Shown: piece by piece, positions 29,303-38,658 of the stretch
How positions within the stretch are numbered: the stretch's first letter is position 1
Layout: the number at the start of each line of letters is the position of its first letter
From: Arthrobacter rhizosphaerae
GTDB taxonomy: Bacteria > Actinomycetota > Actinomycetes > Actinomycetales > Micrococcaceae
Reading direction: 5' to 3'
Length of the DNA stretch: 64,000 nucleotides
NCBI RefSeq assembly: GCF_023062595.1
Contig: NZ_JALLAN010000001.1
Location: 62,001-126,000, forward strand
The notes under the pieces: model-generated
Database searches by the model: none
Told to the model about the DNA's origin: nothing
What the model saw: only the letters and a program-made list of their open reading frames with translations
Position numbers and translations under genes: made by a program

Positions 29303-31081
29303 GTGCTGCGCACACATGACCTCGGATCCCTTCGTTCCGAGCACATTGGACAGACCGTTACCCTGGCCGGCTGGGTAGGCCGCCGACGTGATCACGGTGG
29401 TGTCGCCTTCGTCGATCTGCGTGACGCCTCCGGCGTTGCCCAGGTGGTGGTCCGTGAAGAAGAGGTGTTCCACGGACTGCGCAACGAATACGTGCTTCAG
29501 GTCATCGGAACGGTCTCCATGCGCCCGGAGGGCAACGAAAACCCCGCTCTTGCTACCGGTGAAATCGAGGTGATGGCAGAGAAGGTGGTGATCCTCAACA
29601 CCTCTGACCCGTTGCCGTTCCAGATCGATGAGCACGTGGAAGTCGGCGAGGAAGCACGCCTCAAGCACCGTTACCTGGATCTGCGCCGCCCTGGCCCCAG
29701 CCGGAACCTCCGCCTGCGTTCAGAGGCCAACCGCGTTGCACGCGAACTCCTTCACCAGGACGGTTACGTCGAGATCGAAACCCCCACGCTGACACGTTCG
29801 ACGCCGGAAGGCGCCCGGGACTTCGTTGTTCCCGCACGCCTGGCCCCGGGATCCTGGTACGCACTGCCGCAGTCTCCCCAGCTCTTCAAGCAGCTGCTGC
29901 AGGTGGGCGGTTTCGAGAAGTACTACCAAATCGCCCGTTGCTACCGCGATGAGGACTTCCGCGCGGACCGCCAGCCGGAATTCACCCAGCTGGACATTGA
30001 AGCGAGCTTCGTGGAGCAGGACGACATCATCGCGCTCGGCGAAAGCATCGTGAAGGCTCTGTGGCGCCTGATCGACGTCGAGATCCCGACCCCGATCCAG
30101 CGGATCACCTACAACGACGCCATGGCGCGTTATGGATCTGACAAGCCGGACCTGCGTTTCGGAGTGGAGCTCACTGAGCTCACCGAATTCTTTAAGGACA
30201 CCAACTTCGGCGTTTTCAAGGCTCCTTACGTCGGCGCCGTCGTTATGCCCGGTGGTGCCTCCCAGCCGCGCCGCACCCTGGATGGCTGGCAGGAGTTCGC
30301 CAAGCAGCGCGGGCACAAGGGCCTTGCCTACGTCCTGTTCAAGGAGGACGGTGAGCTGGCCGGTCCCGTGGCCAAGAACCTGACAGAAGCCGAACGCGCC
30401 GGGCTGGCTGACGCCGCGGGCGCCAAGCCCGGGGACTGCATCTTCTTCGCCGCAGGCGAGAAGTCATCGGCCCGCACCCTGCTGGGTGCGGCACGGGTCG
30501 AAATCGGGCACCGTACCGGCCTCATCAACCCCAAGGACTGGGCCTTCGCCTGGGTGGTGGACGCGCCCATGTTCGAGCCGGCTGCTGCCGCCGTGGCATC
30601 AGGCGATGTTGCAGTGGGCGCAGGCAACTGGACGGCCGTGCACCATGCGTTCACCTCGCCGAAGCCCGAGTACATGGACAGCTTTGACACCGATCCCGAG
30701 TCTGCCCTGGCCTACGCCTACGACATCGTCTGCAACGGCAACGAAATCGGTGGCGGTTCCATCCGTATCCACCAGAGCGACATCCAGGAGCGCGTCTTTG
30801 AAGTCATGGGACTCTCCCATGAGGACGCACAGGAGAAGTTCGGCTTCCTCCTTGAAGGCTTCAAGTACGGGGCACCCCCGCACGGCGGCATCGCCTTTGG
30901 CTGGGACCGCGTGGTCTCCTTGCTCGCCGGCGTTGACTCCATTCGCGACGTCATCGCCTTCCCGAAGACCGGCAACGGCTACGATCCCCTGACAGCAGCT
31001 CCTGCTCCCATCACGCCGCAGCAGCGCAAGGAAGCCGGAGTCGACTTCAAGCCCGAGGCCAAGAAGCCCGAGGCGAAGTAG
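29303..31081 (+). CDS. aspS: Aspartyl-tRNA synthetase
   Basis: Charges tRNA(Asp), and in many actinobacteria also tRNA(Asn). The N-terminal OB anticodon-binding domain ([21 protein letters not shown]) is followed by the class II core: motif 2 ([21 protein letters not shown]), the bacterial GAD insertion, and motif 3 ([14 protein letters not shown]). It has 592 residues. GTG 29303 follows GAAAGG at 29291-29296. A strong terminator follows. Whether it is non-discriminating depends on a GatCAB amidotransferase outside this window. Confidence 0.97.
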   Translation: MLRTHDLGSLRSEHIGQTVTLAGWVGRRRDHGGVAFVDLRDASGVAQVVVREEEVFHGLRNEYVLQVIGTVSMRPEGNENPALATGEIEVMAEKVVILNTSDPLPFQIDEHVEVGEEARLKHRYLDLRRPGPSRNLRLRSEANRVARELLHQDGYVEIETPTLTRSTPEGARDFVVPARLAPGSWYALPQSPQLFKQLLQVGGFEKYYQIARCYRDEDFRADRQPEFTQLDIEASFVEQDDIIALGESIVKALWRLIDVEIPTPIQRITYNDAMARYGSDKPDLRFGVELTELTEFFKDTNFGVFKAPYVGAVVMPGGASQPRRTLDGWQEFAKQRGHKGLAYVLFKEDGELAGPVAKNLTEAERAGLADAAGAKPGDCIFFAAGEKSSARTLLGAARVEIGHRTGLINPKDWAFAWVVDAPMFEPAAAAVASGDVAVGAGNWTAVHHAFTSPKPEYMDSFDTDPESALAYAYDIVCNGNEIGGGSIRIHQSDIQERVFEVMGLSHEDAQEKFGFLLEGFKYGAPPHGGIAFGWDRVVSLLAGVDSIRDVIAFPKTGNGYDPLTAAPAPITPQQRKEAGVDFKPEAKKPEAK

Positions 31082-31119
31082 CCGGGGAACCGCCCCCTCG
31101 CTGCCCCGTGACATCCTGA

Positions 31120-31149
31120 CCAAAGGCCCCCTGAAACGGGGGCCTTTGG
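31120..31149 (+). terminator. Terminator after aspS
   Basis: A 12-bp perfect stem (31120-31131 with 31138-31149), six-base loop, then TGTTTCC. Confidence 0.85.
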
Positions 31150-31179
31150 TGTTTCCCCAAACCGCTCTGAAGGAGACCA

Positions 31180-31983
31180 ATGGCAACCGGTCCATCCACG
31201 GCAAATCTCGCCATGCCTGAATTCGAGGCCCTCATGGACGCCGCCTGGCCCGCCACTGAACGGCATGACACAGGACATTGGGTGTTCCGCGCTGCGTCCG
31301 GTGTCACCCAACGAGCCAACTCGGTCTGGGTCCGGGACACCGCGGCCGATGAGCCAGCAGCGATGCGCGACGCCGTCCAGTGGTACCGCCGGAACAGGCT
31401 CCCCGTCATTTACCAGCTGACAGAAGAGGCACGTGACCGCCGGAATCAGCGGTATGAGTCTCTGAACGCGTTGCTCGATGCCGAAGGCTTTACGCGGCAA
31501 TCTGAAACACTCGTCATGCACCTCGATTGTGCGTCAGTCCGGTCAGCACCAGATGCCGGCGTCGAAGTACTTCCGGAACCGTCAGAGGAATGGCTGCAGC
31601 TGTGGTGGAGTGTCGATGGCCGCGGCGGGTACGAGGAACTGGCTGTTGCGGGCAGGATCCTCACCGGCTGCCCGGCCCTCTACGCGCTGGTGAGGGACGA
31701 CGACGGCGTCCCGGCCGCCGTCGGACGCCTTGCCTTAGCGGGCGGTTACGGCGGGTTGTACTGCATGGCCACCCGCCCCGACGCCCGTCGTCTGGGTTAC
31801 GCCCGCAGGATCATCAACGCCCTTCTCTGTGAAGGGCGCACCCATGGCGTGTCAGGCTACTGGCTCATGGTTACGGCGTCGAATTCTGCGGGCCAGCAGC
31901 TCTACCGGCAGGCAGGCTTTACCGAAGCCGGCCGCTATGTGTACCGCCAGGAGCGGCCCAAACGGCATCTGACGGGGTGCTGA
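31180..31983 (+). CDS. GNAT-family N-acetyltransferase
   Basis: A 267-residue acyl-CoA N-acyltransferase. The C-terminal half has the GNAT fold: YCMATRPDARRLGYARRIINAL is motif A with the R/Q-x-x-G-x-G/A acetyl-CoA loop, and GQQLYRQAGFTEAGRYVY is motif B. The N-terminal half (HWVFRAASGVTQRANSVW) resembles acetyltransferases that carry a second, degenerate GNAT unit. The substrate is unknown. ATG 31180 has GAAGGAGA upstream. Confidence 0.88.
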   Translation: MATGPSTANLAMPEFEALMDAAWPATERHDTGHWVFRAASGVTQRANSVWVRDTAADEPAAMRDAVQWYRRNRLPVIYQLTEEARDRRNQRYESLNALLDAEGFTRQSETLVMHLDCASVRSAPDAGVEVLPEPSEEWLQLWWSVDGRGGYEELAVAGRILTGCPALYALVRDDDGVPAAVGRLALAGGYGGLYCMATRPDARRLGYARRIINALLCEGRTHGVSGYWLMVTASNSAGQQLYRQAGFTEAGRYVYRQERPKRHLTGC

Positions 31984-32021
31984 CGCCACATCGCTGATGC
32001 TGGCCCGCCCCGGACACGCAG

Positions 32022-32699
32022 CTAGCTTCCAGGAGGATCCGACACCACTACTCTGATGGCACAAAAATCGGCCGCTGCTTTCTTCAGCACATCGGCACGG
32101 GGATCCGGAACGTCCATAAAAGCCAGGCGCGGGAGCTGTCCATACTCCTTGAGGACCGGCTCTCCCAGCACCAGGTCCGTCAGGGTCCTGTCGCCGCCCG
32201 GGGCAATGTACTCGATGGCCTGTCCCTGGAAAATCCTTGAAGCATGCCCCGCCACCGCTTCCACGAGGGCGTCAGCCTGGTTCGCGCGGCGCCGGGCAAA
32301 CCTTTGCTGTGACCACCCTCCGGCAGCGGTCCGTGACTGCACATGCCGCGTCCCGGTTTTTGACACAACTACGCGTCCCTCCCGGACCGCGGCAACCGCA
32401 TAGCCTCCGCGGCGGATCAGCACAAGTCCCAGGCTGCGGGACTGTGCGGCAAGCGCGGCCATCCTGGCAACCGGATCGGCGCCTTTGCCTGGACGTCCAT
32501 CTGCCGGCCAAGGGGGCTGTAACAGGGCGGCGGCGCCGTCGGACGCGGAGAGCTGCAGGCCGGCGTCGAGCTCCGCCATGTGAACAGCACCGTGGCTGGC
32601 CTCGAACCGTTCCACCCAACCGGCCAGCCGTTGGCCTGCAACGAAGGCGGTGCGCATGGCAACGCCCGGACGTCCGGTTGCCGGACCGTTCTCGATCAT
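32022..32699 (-). CDS. Actinobacterial VLRF1-type peptidyl-tRNA hydrolase (Vms1/ANKZF1-related)
   Basis: A 225-residue protein whose centre reads KTGTRHVQSRTAAGGWSQQR followed by FARRRANQA. That is the signature of the VLRF1 domain, related to eRF1 and to the Vms1/ANKZF1 nucleases that release peptides from stalled ribosomes; the GGWSQQR loop holds the catalytic Gln. IEYIAPGGDRTLTDLVL and RLAFMDVPDPRADVL complete the fold. I chose ATG 32699, with an AAGGGGAC site six bases upstream, over GTG 32735. It is convergent with the GNAT gene. A role in ribosome rescue is inferred from the family. Confidence 0.85.
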   Translation of the reverse strand: MIENGPATGRPGVAMRTAFVAGQRLAGWVERFEASHGAVHMAELDAGLQLSASDGAAALLQPPWPADGRPGKGADPVARMAALAAQSRSLGLVLIRRGGYAVAAVREGRVVVSKTGTRHVQSRTAAGGWSQQRFARRRANQADALVEAVAGHASRIFQGQAIEYIAPGGDRTLTDLVLGEPVLKEYGQLPRLAFMDVPDPRADVLKKAAADFCAIRVVVSDPPGS

Positions 32700-32784
32700 T
32701 GCTGCGTCCCCTTGTCCATTACCCGGCTTCTTCACGGCTCACTTGCCGGAACCCGTCCGGTGAAACTATGAGTAGCCTATCTAT

Positions 32785-34203
32785 GTGGATGATCTTTTTG
32801 GGCAAGGGCAAGACCGCGACGACGACGACGCGGACTCCGCCACTCCCGATTCCCGGGCGGGAGGCCAGACACCGTCGCAACGCAGCCCTCTAGCAGTCCG
32901 GATGAGACCCCGGACACTGGATGAGGTAGTCGGGCAGCAGCATCTGCTCGGCCAGGGCTCGCCGTTACGCCAGCTCGCGGCAGGCACCAATGCCGCAGGG
33001 CCGGCCGGGCCAAGTTCGCTGATCCTCTGGGGCCCCCCAGGAACGGGCAAAACCACTCTTGCCCACGTCATCGCCCGGGGCCCCGGCCGGAAATTTGTCG
33101 AGCTTTCGGCCATCACTGCAGGCGTCAAGGACGTCCGCCGGGTGATGGACGAGGCCCTGACAGCCAGGGATCTCTACAAGACCACCACCGTGCTGTTTCT
33201 CGACGAGATCCACCGTTTCAACAAGGCGCAGCAGGATGCGCTGCTCCCAGGTGTCGAAAACCGCTGGGTGGTGCTGGTTGCCGCCACCACAGAGAACCCT
33301 TCATTTTCGGTGGTTTCCCCGCTCCTGTCCCGATCATTGCTGCTCACTCTCAGGCCGCTCACCGATGCCGATATTGAGGGGCTGCTGCTCAGGGCCGTCA
33401 CGGATGTTCGAGGCCTGAATGGAAAGGTGGAACTGAGCGACGAAGCCCGGGCACACCTTGTGAGGCTTTCCGGGGGCGACGCCCGGCGGGCGTTGACTGC
33501 GCTCGAGGCAGCAGCCGGCGTGGCCTTCGGCGATGCCGACGACGCCGATCCTGCAGCCGACTCCGTCATCACTGTTGAATTGCGCCACACCGAGCGGGCC
33601 CTGGATGTTGCAGCTGTTCGCTACGACCGCGCCGGGGACCAGCACTACGACGTCGCCAGCGCCTTCATCAAATCAATCCGGGGTTCAGACGTGGACGCCG
33701 CCCTCCACTACCTGGCGCGGATGCTGGAGGCAGGGGAGGACCCCCGCTTTGTGGCCCGCCGAATCGTTATCTCGGCCGCGGAGGACGTCGGCATGGCGGA
33801 TCCCACGGCCCTTCAAACGGCGGTGGCCGCTGCCCAGGCCGTGCAGCTCATCGGGATGCCGGAGGGACGGATCATCCTGGCGGAGGCTGTGGTTCACCTG
33901 GCGACTGCCCCCAAATCCAATGCCGCCTACATGGGTATCAACAAGGCAATCGCCGATGTCCGGGCCGGGCTTGGCAATGGAATACCGGCGCATTTGAGGG
34001 ACGCCCACTATCCGGGGTCCAAGCAACTCGGGCACGGCCAAGGCTACAAATATGCTCATGACGCGCCGCACTCGGTGGCCGCCCAGCAATACCCTCCGGA
34101 TGACCTGGTAGGGCGAAACTACTACGAACCAACGGCGAACGGCTCCGAGCGGGACATCGCCGTTCGGCTGGAGCGCTTGAGGAAGATCATCCGCGGCGAG
34201 TGA
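32785..34203 (+). CDS. rarA: Replication-associated recombination protein RarA (MgsA)
   Basis: AAA+ ATPase acting at stalled replication forks. Walker A is [12 protein letters not shown], Walker [16 protein letters not shown], and sensor 1 AATTENPSF. The C-terminal MgsA tetramerisation domain carries [27 protein letters not shown] and [12 protein letters not shown]. It has 472 residues. GTG 32785 has no clear ribosome binding site, but TAGCCT at 32773-32778 sits at -10 spacing, so the message may be leaderless. Confidence 0.94.
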   Translation: MDDLFGQGQDRDDDDADSATPDSRAGGQTPSQRSPLAVRMRPRTLDEVVGQQHLLGQGSPLRQLAAGTNAAGPAGPSSLILWGPPGTGKTTLAHVIARGPGRKFVELSAITAGVKDVRRVMDEALTARDLYKTTTVLFLDEIHRFNKAQQDALLPGVENRWVVLVAATTENPSFSVVSPLLSRSLLLTLRPLTDADIEGLLLRAVTDVRGLNGKVELSDEARAHLVRLSGGDARRALTALEAAAGVAFGDADDADPAADSVITVELRHTERALDVAAVRYDRAGDQHYDVASAFIKSIRGSDVDAALHYLARMLEAGEDPRFVARRIVISAAEDVGMADPTALQTAVAAAQAVQLIGMPEGRIILAEAVVHLATAPKSNAAYMGINKAIADVRAGLGNGIPAHLRDAHYPGSKQLGHGQGYKYAHDAPHSVAAQQYPPDDLVGRNYYEPTANGSERDIAVRLERLRKIIRGE

Positions 34204-34217
34204 CAGCGGTCCCGTGG

Positions 34218-34389
34218 TAGGATAGTTCGTTGTCTGGCAAGGCACGGACGCACAATCCACCTGATTCAGCTTTCAGCTGTGTGATTTGGGGTGTGCTCTG
34301 CGCCCAGTAGCAAAAGGCAGCGGTTGGCCGATGCTCTCCATCGTGGAGGCCAGTAACACTGACACACCGCAGATATTGGAAGGACACAA
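34218..34389 (+). promoter_or_regulatory. Promoter and structured leader of rpsD
   Basis: A -10-like TAGGAT lies at 34218-34223, giving an rpsD leader of about 160 bases. Within it are a CAGC/GCTG hairpin (34268-34279), a possible closing stem GGTGTG (34290-34295) with CACACC (34363-34368), and inner hairpins such as GATG-CTCTC-CATC. The last arm ends 21 bases before the GTG start. A leader this long and structured before a lone ribosomal protein gene suggests S4 autoregulation; this is inference. Confidence 0.45.
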
Positions 34390-35016
34390 GTGGCTAACAA
34401 CACTCGTGCTCGCCGTACCGCACGCCTCTCGCGTGCACTCGGCATCGCTCTGACCCCCAAGGCCGCCAAGTACATGGAGCGCCGCCCGTACGGCCCCGGT
34501 GAGCATGGCCGTGCCCGCAAGAAGCAGGACTCCGACTACGCCGTACGGCTGCGCGAAAAGCAGCGTCTGCGCGCCCAGTACGGCATCCGTGAAGCACAGA
34601 TGACCCGTGCCTTCGAAGAAGCACGCCGCACCAAGGGCCTGACCGGTGAAAACCTCATCGAACTGCTCGAAATGCGCCTGGATGCCGTCGTGCTGCGTGC
34701 TGGCTTTGCCCGCACCATCGCCCAGGCCCGCCAGCTGGTTGTCCACCGTCACATCCTGGTTGACGGAATCCGCGTTGACCGCCCGTCTTTCCGCGTCGCC
34801 GAGGGCCAGCTGGTCCACGTTCACAGCCGCAGCGAGACCATGCCTCCGTTCCAGGTTGCAGCAGCCGGCGCCCACCGCGACGTCCTGCCCATCGTCCCGG
34901 CTTACCTGGACGTCAAGCTGGACGCACTCCAGGCACGCCTGGTTCGCCGCCCGAAGCGCTCTGAGGTTCCCGTAACCTGCGAAGAGCAGCTCGTCGTCGA
35001 ATTCTACGCACGCTAA
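34390..35016 (+). CDS. rpsD: 30S ribosomal protein S4
   Basis: Primary 16S rRNA-binding protein of the small subunit. An N-terminal domain (MANNTRARRTARLSRALG) is followed by the S4 RNA-binding domain (LEMRLDAVVLRAGFARTIAQ). It has 208 residues. The zinc-binding cysteine knuckle of the C+ form is absent; only one Cys remains, near the C-terminus, so this is a zinc-free form. The gene stands alone between rarA and the DUF948 gene, away from rpsM-rpsK-rpoA. GTG 34390 has GGAAGGA upstream. Confidence 0.97.
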   Translation: MANNTRARRTARLSRALGIALTPKAAKYMERRPYGPGEHGRARKKQDSDYAVRLREKQRLRAQYGIREAQMTRAFEEARRTKGLTGENLIELLEMRLDAVVLRAGFARTIAQARQLVVHRHILVDGIRVDRPSFRVAEGQLVHVHSRSETMPPFQVAAAGAHRDVLPIVPAYLDVKLDALQARLVRRPKRSEVPVTCEEQLVVEFYAR

Positions 35017-35034
35017 ATTTTCGGCAGCGTACCC

Positions 35035-35068
35035 AAAGAAGCCCGTGGCAAGCGCCGCGGGCTTCTTT
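35035..35068 (+). terminator. Terminator after rpsD
   Basis: AAAGAAGCCCG (35035-35045) pairs perfectly with CGGGCTTCTTT (35058-35068); a 12-base loop can pair further, and T-rich sequence follows. Confidence 0.85.
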
Positions 35069-35211
35069 GTATGTAAGGTACTTGAGGGAGTTCCGCGGTT
35101 GCGGCCAGCTTCGTTCCACAGGTCCTGAGCTCCTCAGGAGATCGTGGGAAGTGCGGCAGCAATGCCTCGGAAGTACCGCAGCATTCACAGTATTGAAGGA
35201 GATGAACGTCT

Positions 35212-35586
35212 ATGTCTGGTGGCGATATTGCCGGCCTGATCGCGGCCGGAGTGTTTGCAGTCCTGGTGCTGTTGCTCGCTGTGCCCATTTTCAAGCTTGG
35301 CCGGGTGCTCGATGAAGTCCGCACGTCCATCCGTTCCATCAGCGATGGCGCCACTCCGCTGATGGACGAAGTCACTGCGACCGTCTCCACCACCAACCAG
35401 CAGCTGAAGAAGGTGGACGGTATCTCGTCCAACGTCTCCGACGCCTCGGCGAACATCTCCGCGCTTTCCTCCCTCGTGGCCGCCACGGTCGGATCTCCGC
35501 TCATTAAGGTTGCTGCGTTCAGCTACGGCGTTCGCACGGCCCTGTCTGCCCGCAAGAAGCCCGCAACCGGCCGTCGCAGCCGCTGA
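35212..35586 (+). CDS. DUF948 membrane protein
   Basis: A 124-residue protein with one N-terminal membrane helix (GLIAAGVFAVLVLLLAVPIF) and a coiled-coil-like segment (TVSTTNQQLKKVDGISSNVS), then a second weak hydrophobic stretch and a basic tail (ARKKPATGRRSR). This is the DUF948 pattern; function unknown. ATG 35212 has AAGGAGATG upstream. The same gene and the small one after it lie between rpsD and alaS in related actinobacteria, so they are probably cotranscribed. Confidence 0.88.
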   Translation: MSGGDIAGLIAAGVFAVLVLLLAVPIFKLGRVLDEVRTSIRSISDGATPLMDEVTATVSTTNQQLKKVDGISSNVSDASANISALSSLVAATVGSPLIKVAAFSYGVRTALSARKKPATGRRSR

Positions 35587-35606
35587 ATCCAGCCGGAGAA
35601 CATAAA

Positions 35607-35837
35607 ATGAAGAGAATTATCTGGATGGGCATTGGAGTTGCCATCGGTGTCATCGCATTCCGTAAGGTGACGGAAGCACAGTCCGCCCTGGGGCCCGAAG
35701 GGCTCAACCGGGCGGTGGGCCGTCTCACCGACGGGCTGTACGACTTTGCGGACGCCGTCCGTGGCGGAATGCAGGAACGCGAATCCGAGCTCCGTTCAGC
35801 GCTGGGAATCGAAGTGGAAGACATCGTCCGGCGCTAG
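35607..35837 (+). CDS. Small conserved hypothetical protein
   Basis: A 76-residue protein with a short hydrophobic N-terminus (IIWMGIGVAIGVIAF) and an amphipathic, charged remainder (DGLYDFADAVRGGMQERESEL). It starts 20 bases after the DUF948 gene with GGAGAA upstream. It resembles small membrane-associated proteins before alaS in actinobacteria. No function can be assigned. Confidence 0.8.
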   Translation: MKRIIWMGIGVAIGVIAFRKVTEAQSALGPEGLNRAVGRLTDGLYDFADAVRGGMQERESELRSALGIEVEDIVRR

Positions 35838-35970
35838 GCAGCGCCGGATGGCGCTGGCCGGTGCCAGCCCAAAAACCAGATATCGGCCGTCCCGTTATGG
35901 GGCAGCTGCGCGGATCAAGCGGTCACGCGAACCAAAATGCAGTGAAGCAAGAAGGGTACGTAGAAAACTC

Positions 35971-38649
35971 ATGAAGTCGCAGGAGATCACAAAGCGCTGG
36001 GTGGACTTTTTTGTCAGCAAAGGCCACACAGCAGTTCCCTCCGCATCCCTGGTCTCCAGCGACCCCTCCCTGCTGTTTACAGTCGCAGGCATGGTGCCGT
36101 TCATTCCCTATCTGACAGCGCGAGAAGAAGCCCCCTTCGCCCGTGCCACGAGTGTGCAGAAATGCATCCGTACTGGCGACATAGAGGAAGTGGGCAAGAC
36201 CGCCCGCCACGGGACGTTCTTCCAGATGTGCGGTAACTTCTCCTTCGGCGACTACTTCAAGGAAGACGCCATCAAGTTCGCCTGGGAACTGCTGACCACA
36301 AGCCTGGACGACGGCGGGTATGGACTTCCCCCGGAACTGCTGTGGGTGACGGTCTACGAAGAGGACGATGAGGCTAAGGACCTGTGGCTGAAGAACACCG
36401 GAGTCCCGGCCAGCCGCATCCAGCGGATGGGCAAGGCTGACAACTACTGGCACACGGGCCAGCCCGGCCCCGCCGGTCCCTGCTCGGAGATCTACTACGA
36501 CCGCGGGCCTGCCTATGGCGTCGAAGGCGGACCCATCGCCGACGAAAACCGCTATGTGGAAATCTGGAACCTTGTGTTCATGCAGTACCAGATCGACAAT
36601 GTCCGCTCCAAGGACGACTTCGACATCGTGGGCGAACTTCCCAAGAAGAACATAGATACCGGCCTCGGCATGGAACGCCTCGCCATGATCCTGCAGGGTG
36701 TCGAGAACATGTACGAGACGGATCAGGTCCGTCCGGTCATCGACAAGGCCGCCCAACTCTCCGGTAAGGAATACACCTCCGCGGAGACGCCGGAGGATCC
36801 TCACCACACCGATGACGTCCGGATGCGGGTAGTGGGCGACCACATCAGGTCGGCCCTGATGCTGATTGCCGACGGCGTCACCCCTTCCAACGAGGGGCGG
36901 GGCTACGTTCTGCGCCGCCTGATCCGCCGTGCCGTCCGCTCCATGAGGCTGCTCGGTGTCGAAAAAGCCTGCCTGCCTGACCTGCTGCCGGAATCGCGTG
37001 ACGCCATGAAGGGCGTCTACCCGATCGTGGAGACAGACTTCGACCGGATCAGCCGGATTGCCTACGCCGAAGAGAAGGCGTTCCTGCGTACCATCGCCTC
37101 CGGCACGGCCCGACTGGAGGACGCTGTCAAGGATTCCAAGGCCGCGGGACGTCCGTTGTCCGGGGCCGATGCCTTCGCCCTCCACGACACGTACGGTTTC
37201 CCGATCGACCTCACCCTTGAGATGGCAGAAGAGGCCGGCCTGAAGGTTGATGAGCCGGAGTTCCGCAAGCTCATGCTCGAGCAGCGCCAGCGGGCCCAGG
37301 CCGACGCCAAGGGCAAGAAGGGCGGCCACGCCGACCTCAGCGCCTTCCAGGAGTTGCTGGCGCAAGGCGAGACCGTCTTCACCGGTTACACCGAACTCGA
37401 CGGGGAGTCCCGGGTCCGGGGCATCCTCTCCAACGGTGCCAAGGTTTCGCAGGCCTCTACCGGCGACGAGATCGAACTCGTGCTGGGCGAGACGCCCTTC
37501 TATGCTGAGGCCGGCGGCCAGGCTGCCGATACCGGACTTATCACGGGTGACGGATTCGTCGTCGAGGTGCTGGATGTCCAGCGTCCCCTCAAGGGGCTCA
37601 GCGTGCACAAGGCCATCGTGCGTGAAGGGGAAATCAGCTCAGACGCCCTCGTCCGTGCGGCTGTGGACCGGGAGCGGCGCCATGCGGCGGAGCAGGCTCA
37701 CACCGGAACGCACATTGTCCATGCAGCACTGCACCAGATTCTCGGCCCGCAAGCCGTCCAGCGTGGTTCCTACAACAAGGCTGGCTACCTCCGCTTTGAC
37801 TTTGCCTGGGGCGAAGGCCTCAGCACAGCCACGCGCTCCGAGATCGAGGAAGTCTCAAACATCGCCATCCGGAACAACTTCCAGGTGGAGACAAAGGTCA
37901 TGCCGCTGGCAGAGGCCAAAGCATTGGGCGCCATGGCGCTCTTCGGCGAGAACTACGGCAGTGAAGTCCGTGTTGTGGAGATCGACGGCGCCTGGTCCCG
38001 TGAGCTTTGTGGCGGAACCCATGTTCCCAACACCTCTCTCATCGGCAGCCTGTCATTGCTGGGCGAGCAGTCGGTGGGTTCAGGAAACCGGCGCGTTGAA
38101 GCCTTTGTCGGCATGGAAGCTTTCCGGCACCTCGCCGCGGAGCGCGCCCTCGTGACCGAGCTGACCGAAATGCTCAAGGTCCCGTCCGGGTTGCTGACGG
38201 ACCGTATCGCGAGCACGCTGGCCAAGCTTAAGGCCGCTGAGAAAGAGCTTGAGAAGCTCCGCAAGGGGCAATTGACGGCGGCGGCTGCACAGCTCGTCGG
38301 AACGGCCCAGGATGCGGCAGGAATCAACGTTATCGCCCACGACGCCGGCCAGGTCAGTGGCGCCGACGATCTCCGGGGCCTGGCACTCGACCTGCGCACC
38401 CGCCTCGGTTCTGCAGCTTCGGCTGTCGCAGTTGCCGGCGTCAGCAACGAGCGCCCCATCATTCTGATCGCCACCAATGAGGCAGCCCGCGAGGCCGGAA
38501 TCAAGGCTGGAGCCCTGGTACGCCTCGCTGCAGGAATCCTCGGCGGCGGCGGTGGCGGCAAGGACGACGTAGCCCAGGGCGGCGGCACTGACGCCGGTAA
38601 GGTCCAGGCCGCACTGACCGCCGTCGTGGACGCCATTTCAAGGCGGTAG
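35971..38649 (+). CDS. alaS: Alanyl-tRNA synthetase
   Basis: Charges tRNA(Ala) and edits mischarged Ser and Gly. A class II catalytic core (ARHGTFFQMCGNFSFGDYF, and GLGMERLAMIL) is followed by the tRNA-recognition region, and then the editing domain with its zinc site (HTGTHIVHAAL and CGGTHVPNTS). A glycine-rich C-Ala domain ends the protein (GGGGGGKDDVAQGG). It has 892 residues from ATG 35971; the frame is open to 35746 but that part is unconserved. GAAGGG lies 14 bases upstream, rather far. Confidence 0.97.
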   Translation: MKSQEITKRWVDFFVSKGHTAVPSASLVSSDPSLLFTVAGMVPFIPYLTAREEAPFARATSVQKCIRTGDIEEVGKTARHGTFFQMCGNFSFGDYFKEDAIKFAWELLTTSLDDGGYGLPPELLWVTVYEEDDEAKDLWLKNTGVPASRIQRMGKADNYWHTGQPGPAGPCSEIYYDRGPAYGVEGGPIADENRYVEIWNLVFMQYQIDNVRSKDDFDIVGELPKKNIDTGLGMERLAMILQGVENMYETDQVRPVIDKAAQLSGKEYTSAETPEDPHHTDDVRMRVVGDHIRSALMLIADGVTPSNEGRGYVLRRLIRRAVRSMRLLGVEKACLPDLLPESRDAMKGVYPIVETDFDRISRIAYAEEKAFLRTIASGTARLEDAVKDSKAAGRPLSGADAFALHDTYGFPIDLTLEMAEEAGLKVDEPEFRKLMLEQRQRAQADAKGKKGGHADLSAFQELLAQGETVFTGYTELDGESRVRGILSNGAKVSQASTGDEIELVLGETPFYAEAGGQAADTGLITGDGFVVEVLDVQRPLKGLSVHKAIVREGEISSDALVRAAVDRERRHAAEQAHTGTHIVHAALHQILGPQAVQRGSYNKAGYLRFDFAWGEGLSTATRSEIEEVSNIAIRNNFQVETKVMPLAEAKALGAMALFGENYGSEVRVVEIDGAWSRELCGGTHVPNTSLIGSLSLLGEQSVGSGNRRVEAFVGMEAFRHLAAERALVTELTEMLKVPSGLLTDRIASTLAKLKAAEKELEKLRKGQLTAAAAQLVGTAQDAAGINVIAHDAGQVSGADDLRGLALDLRTRLGSAASAVAVAGVSNERPIILIATNEAAREAGIKAGALVRLAAGILGGGGGGKDDVAQGGGTDAGKVQAALTAVVDAISRR

Positions 38650-38658
38650 CAGCTGCCA

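Noticed and set aside
35923..37608. A 561-codon open frame on the minus strand opposite alaS.
   Set aside because: A shadow of the high-GC alaS codon pattern; it has no recognisable domain, and alaS is unambiguous.
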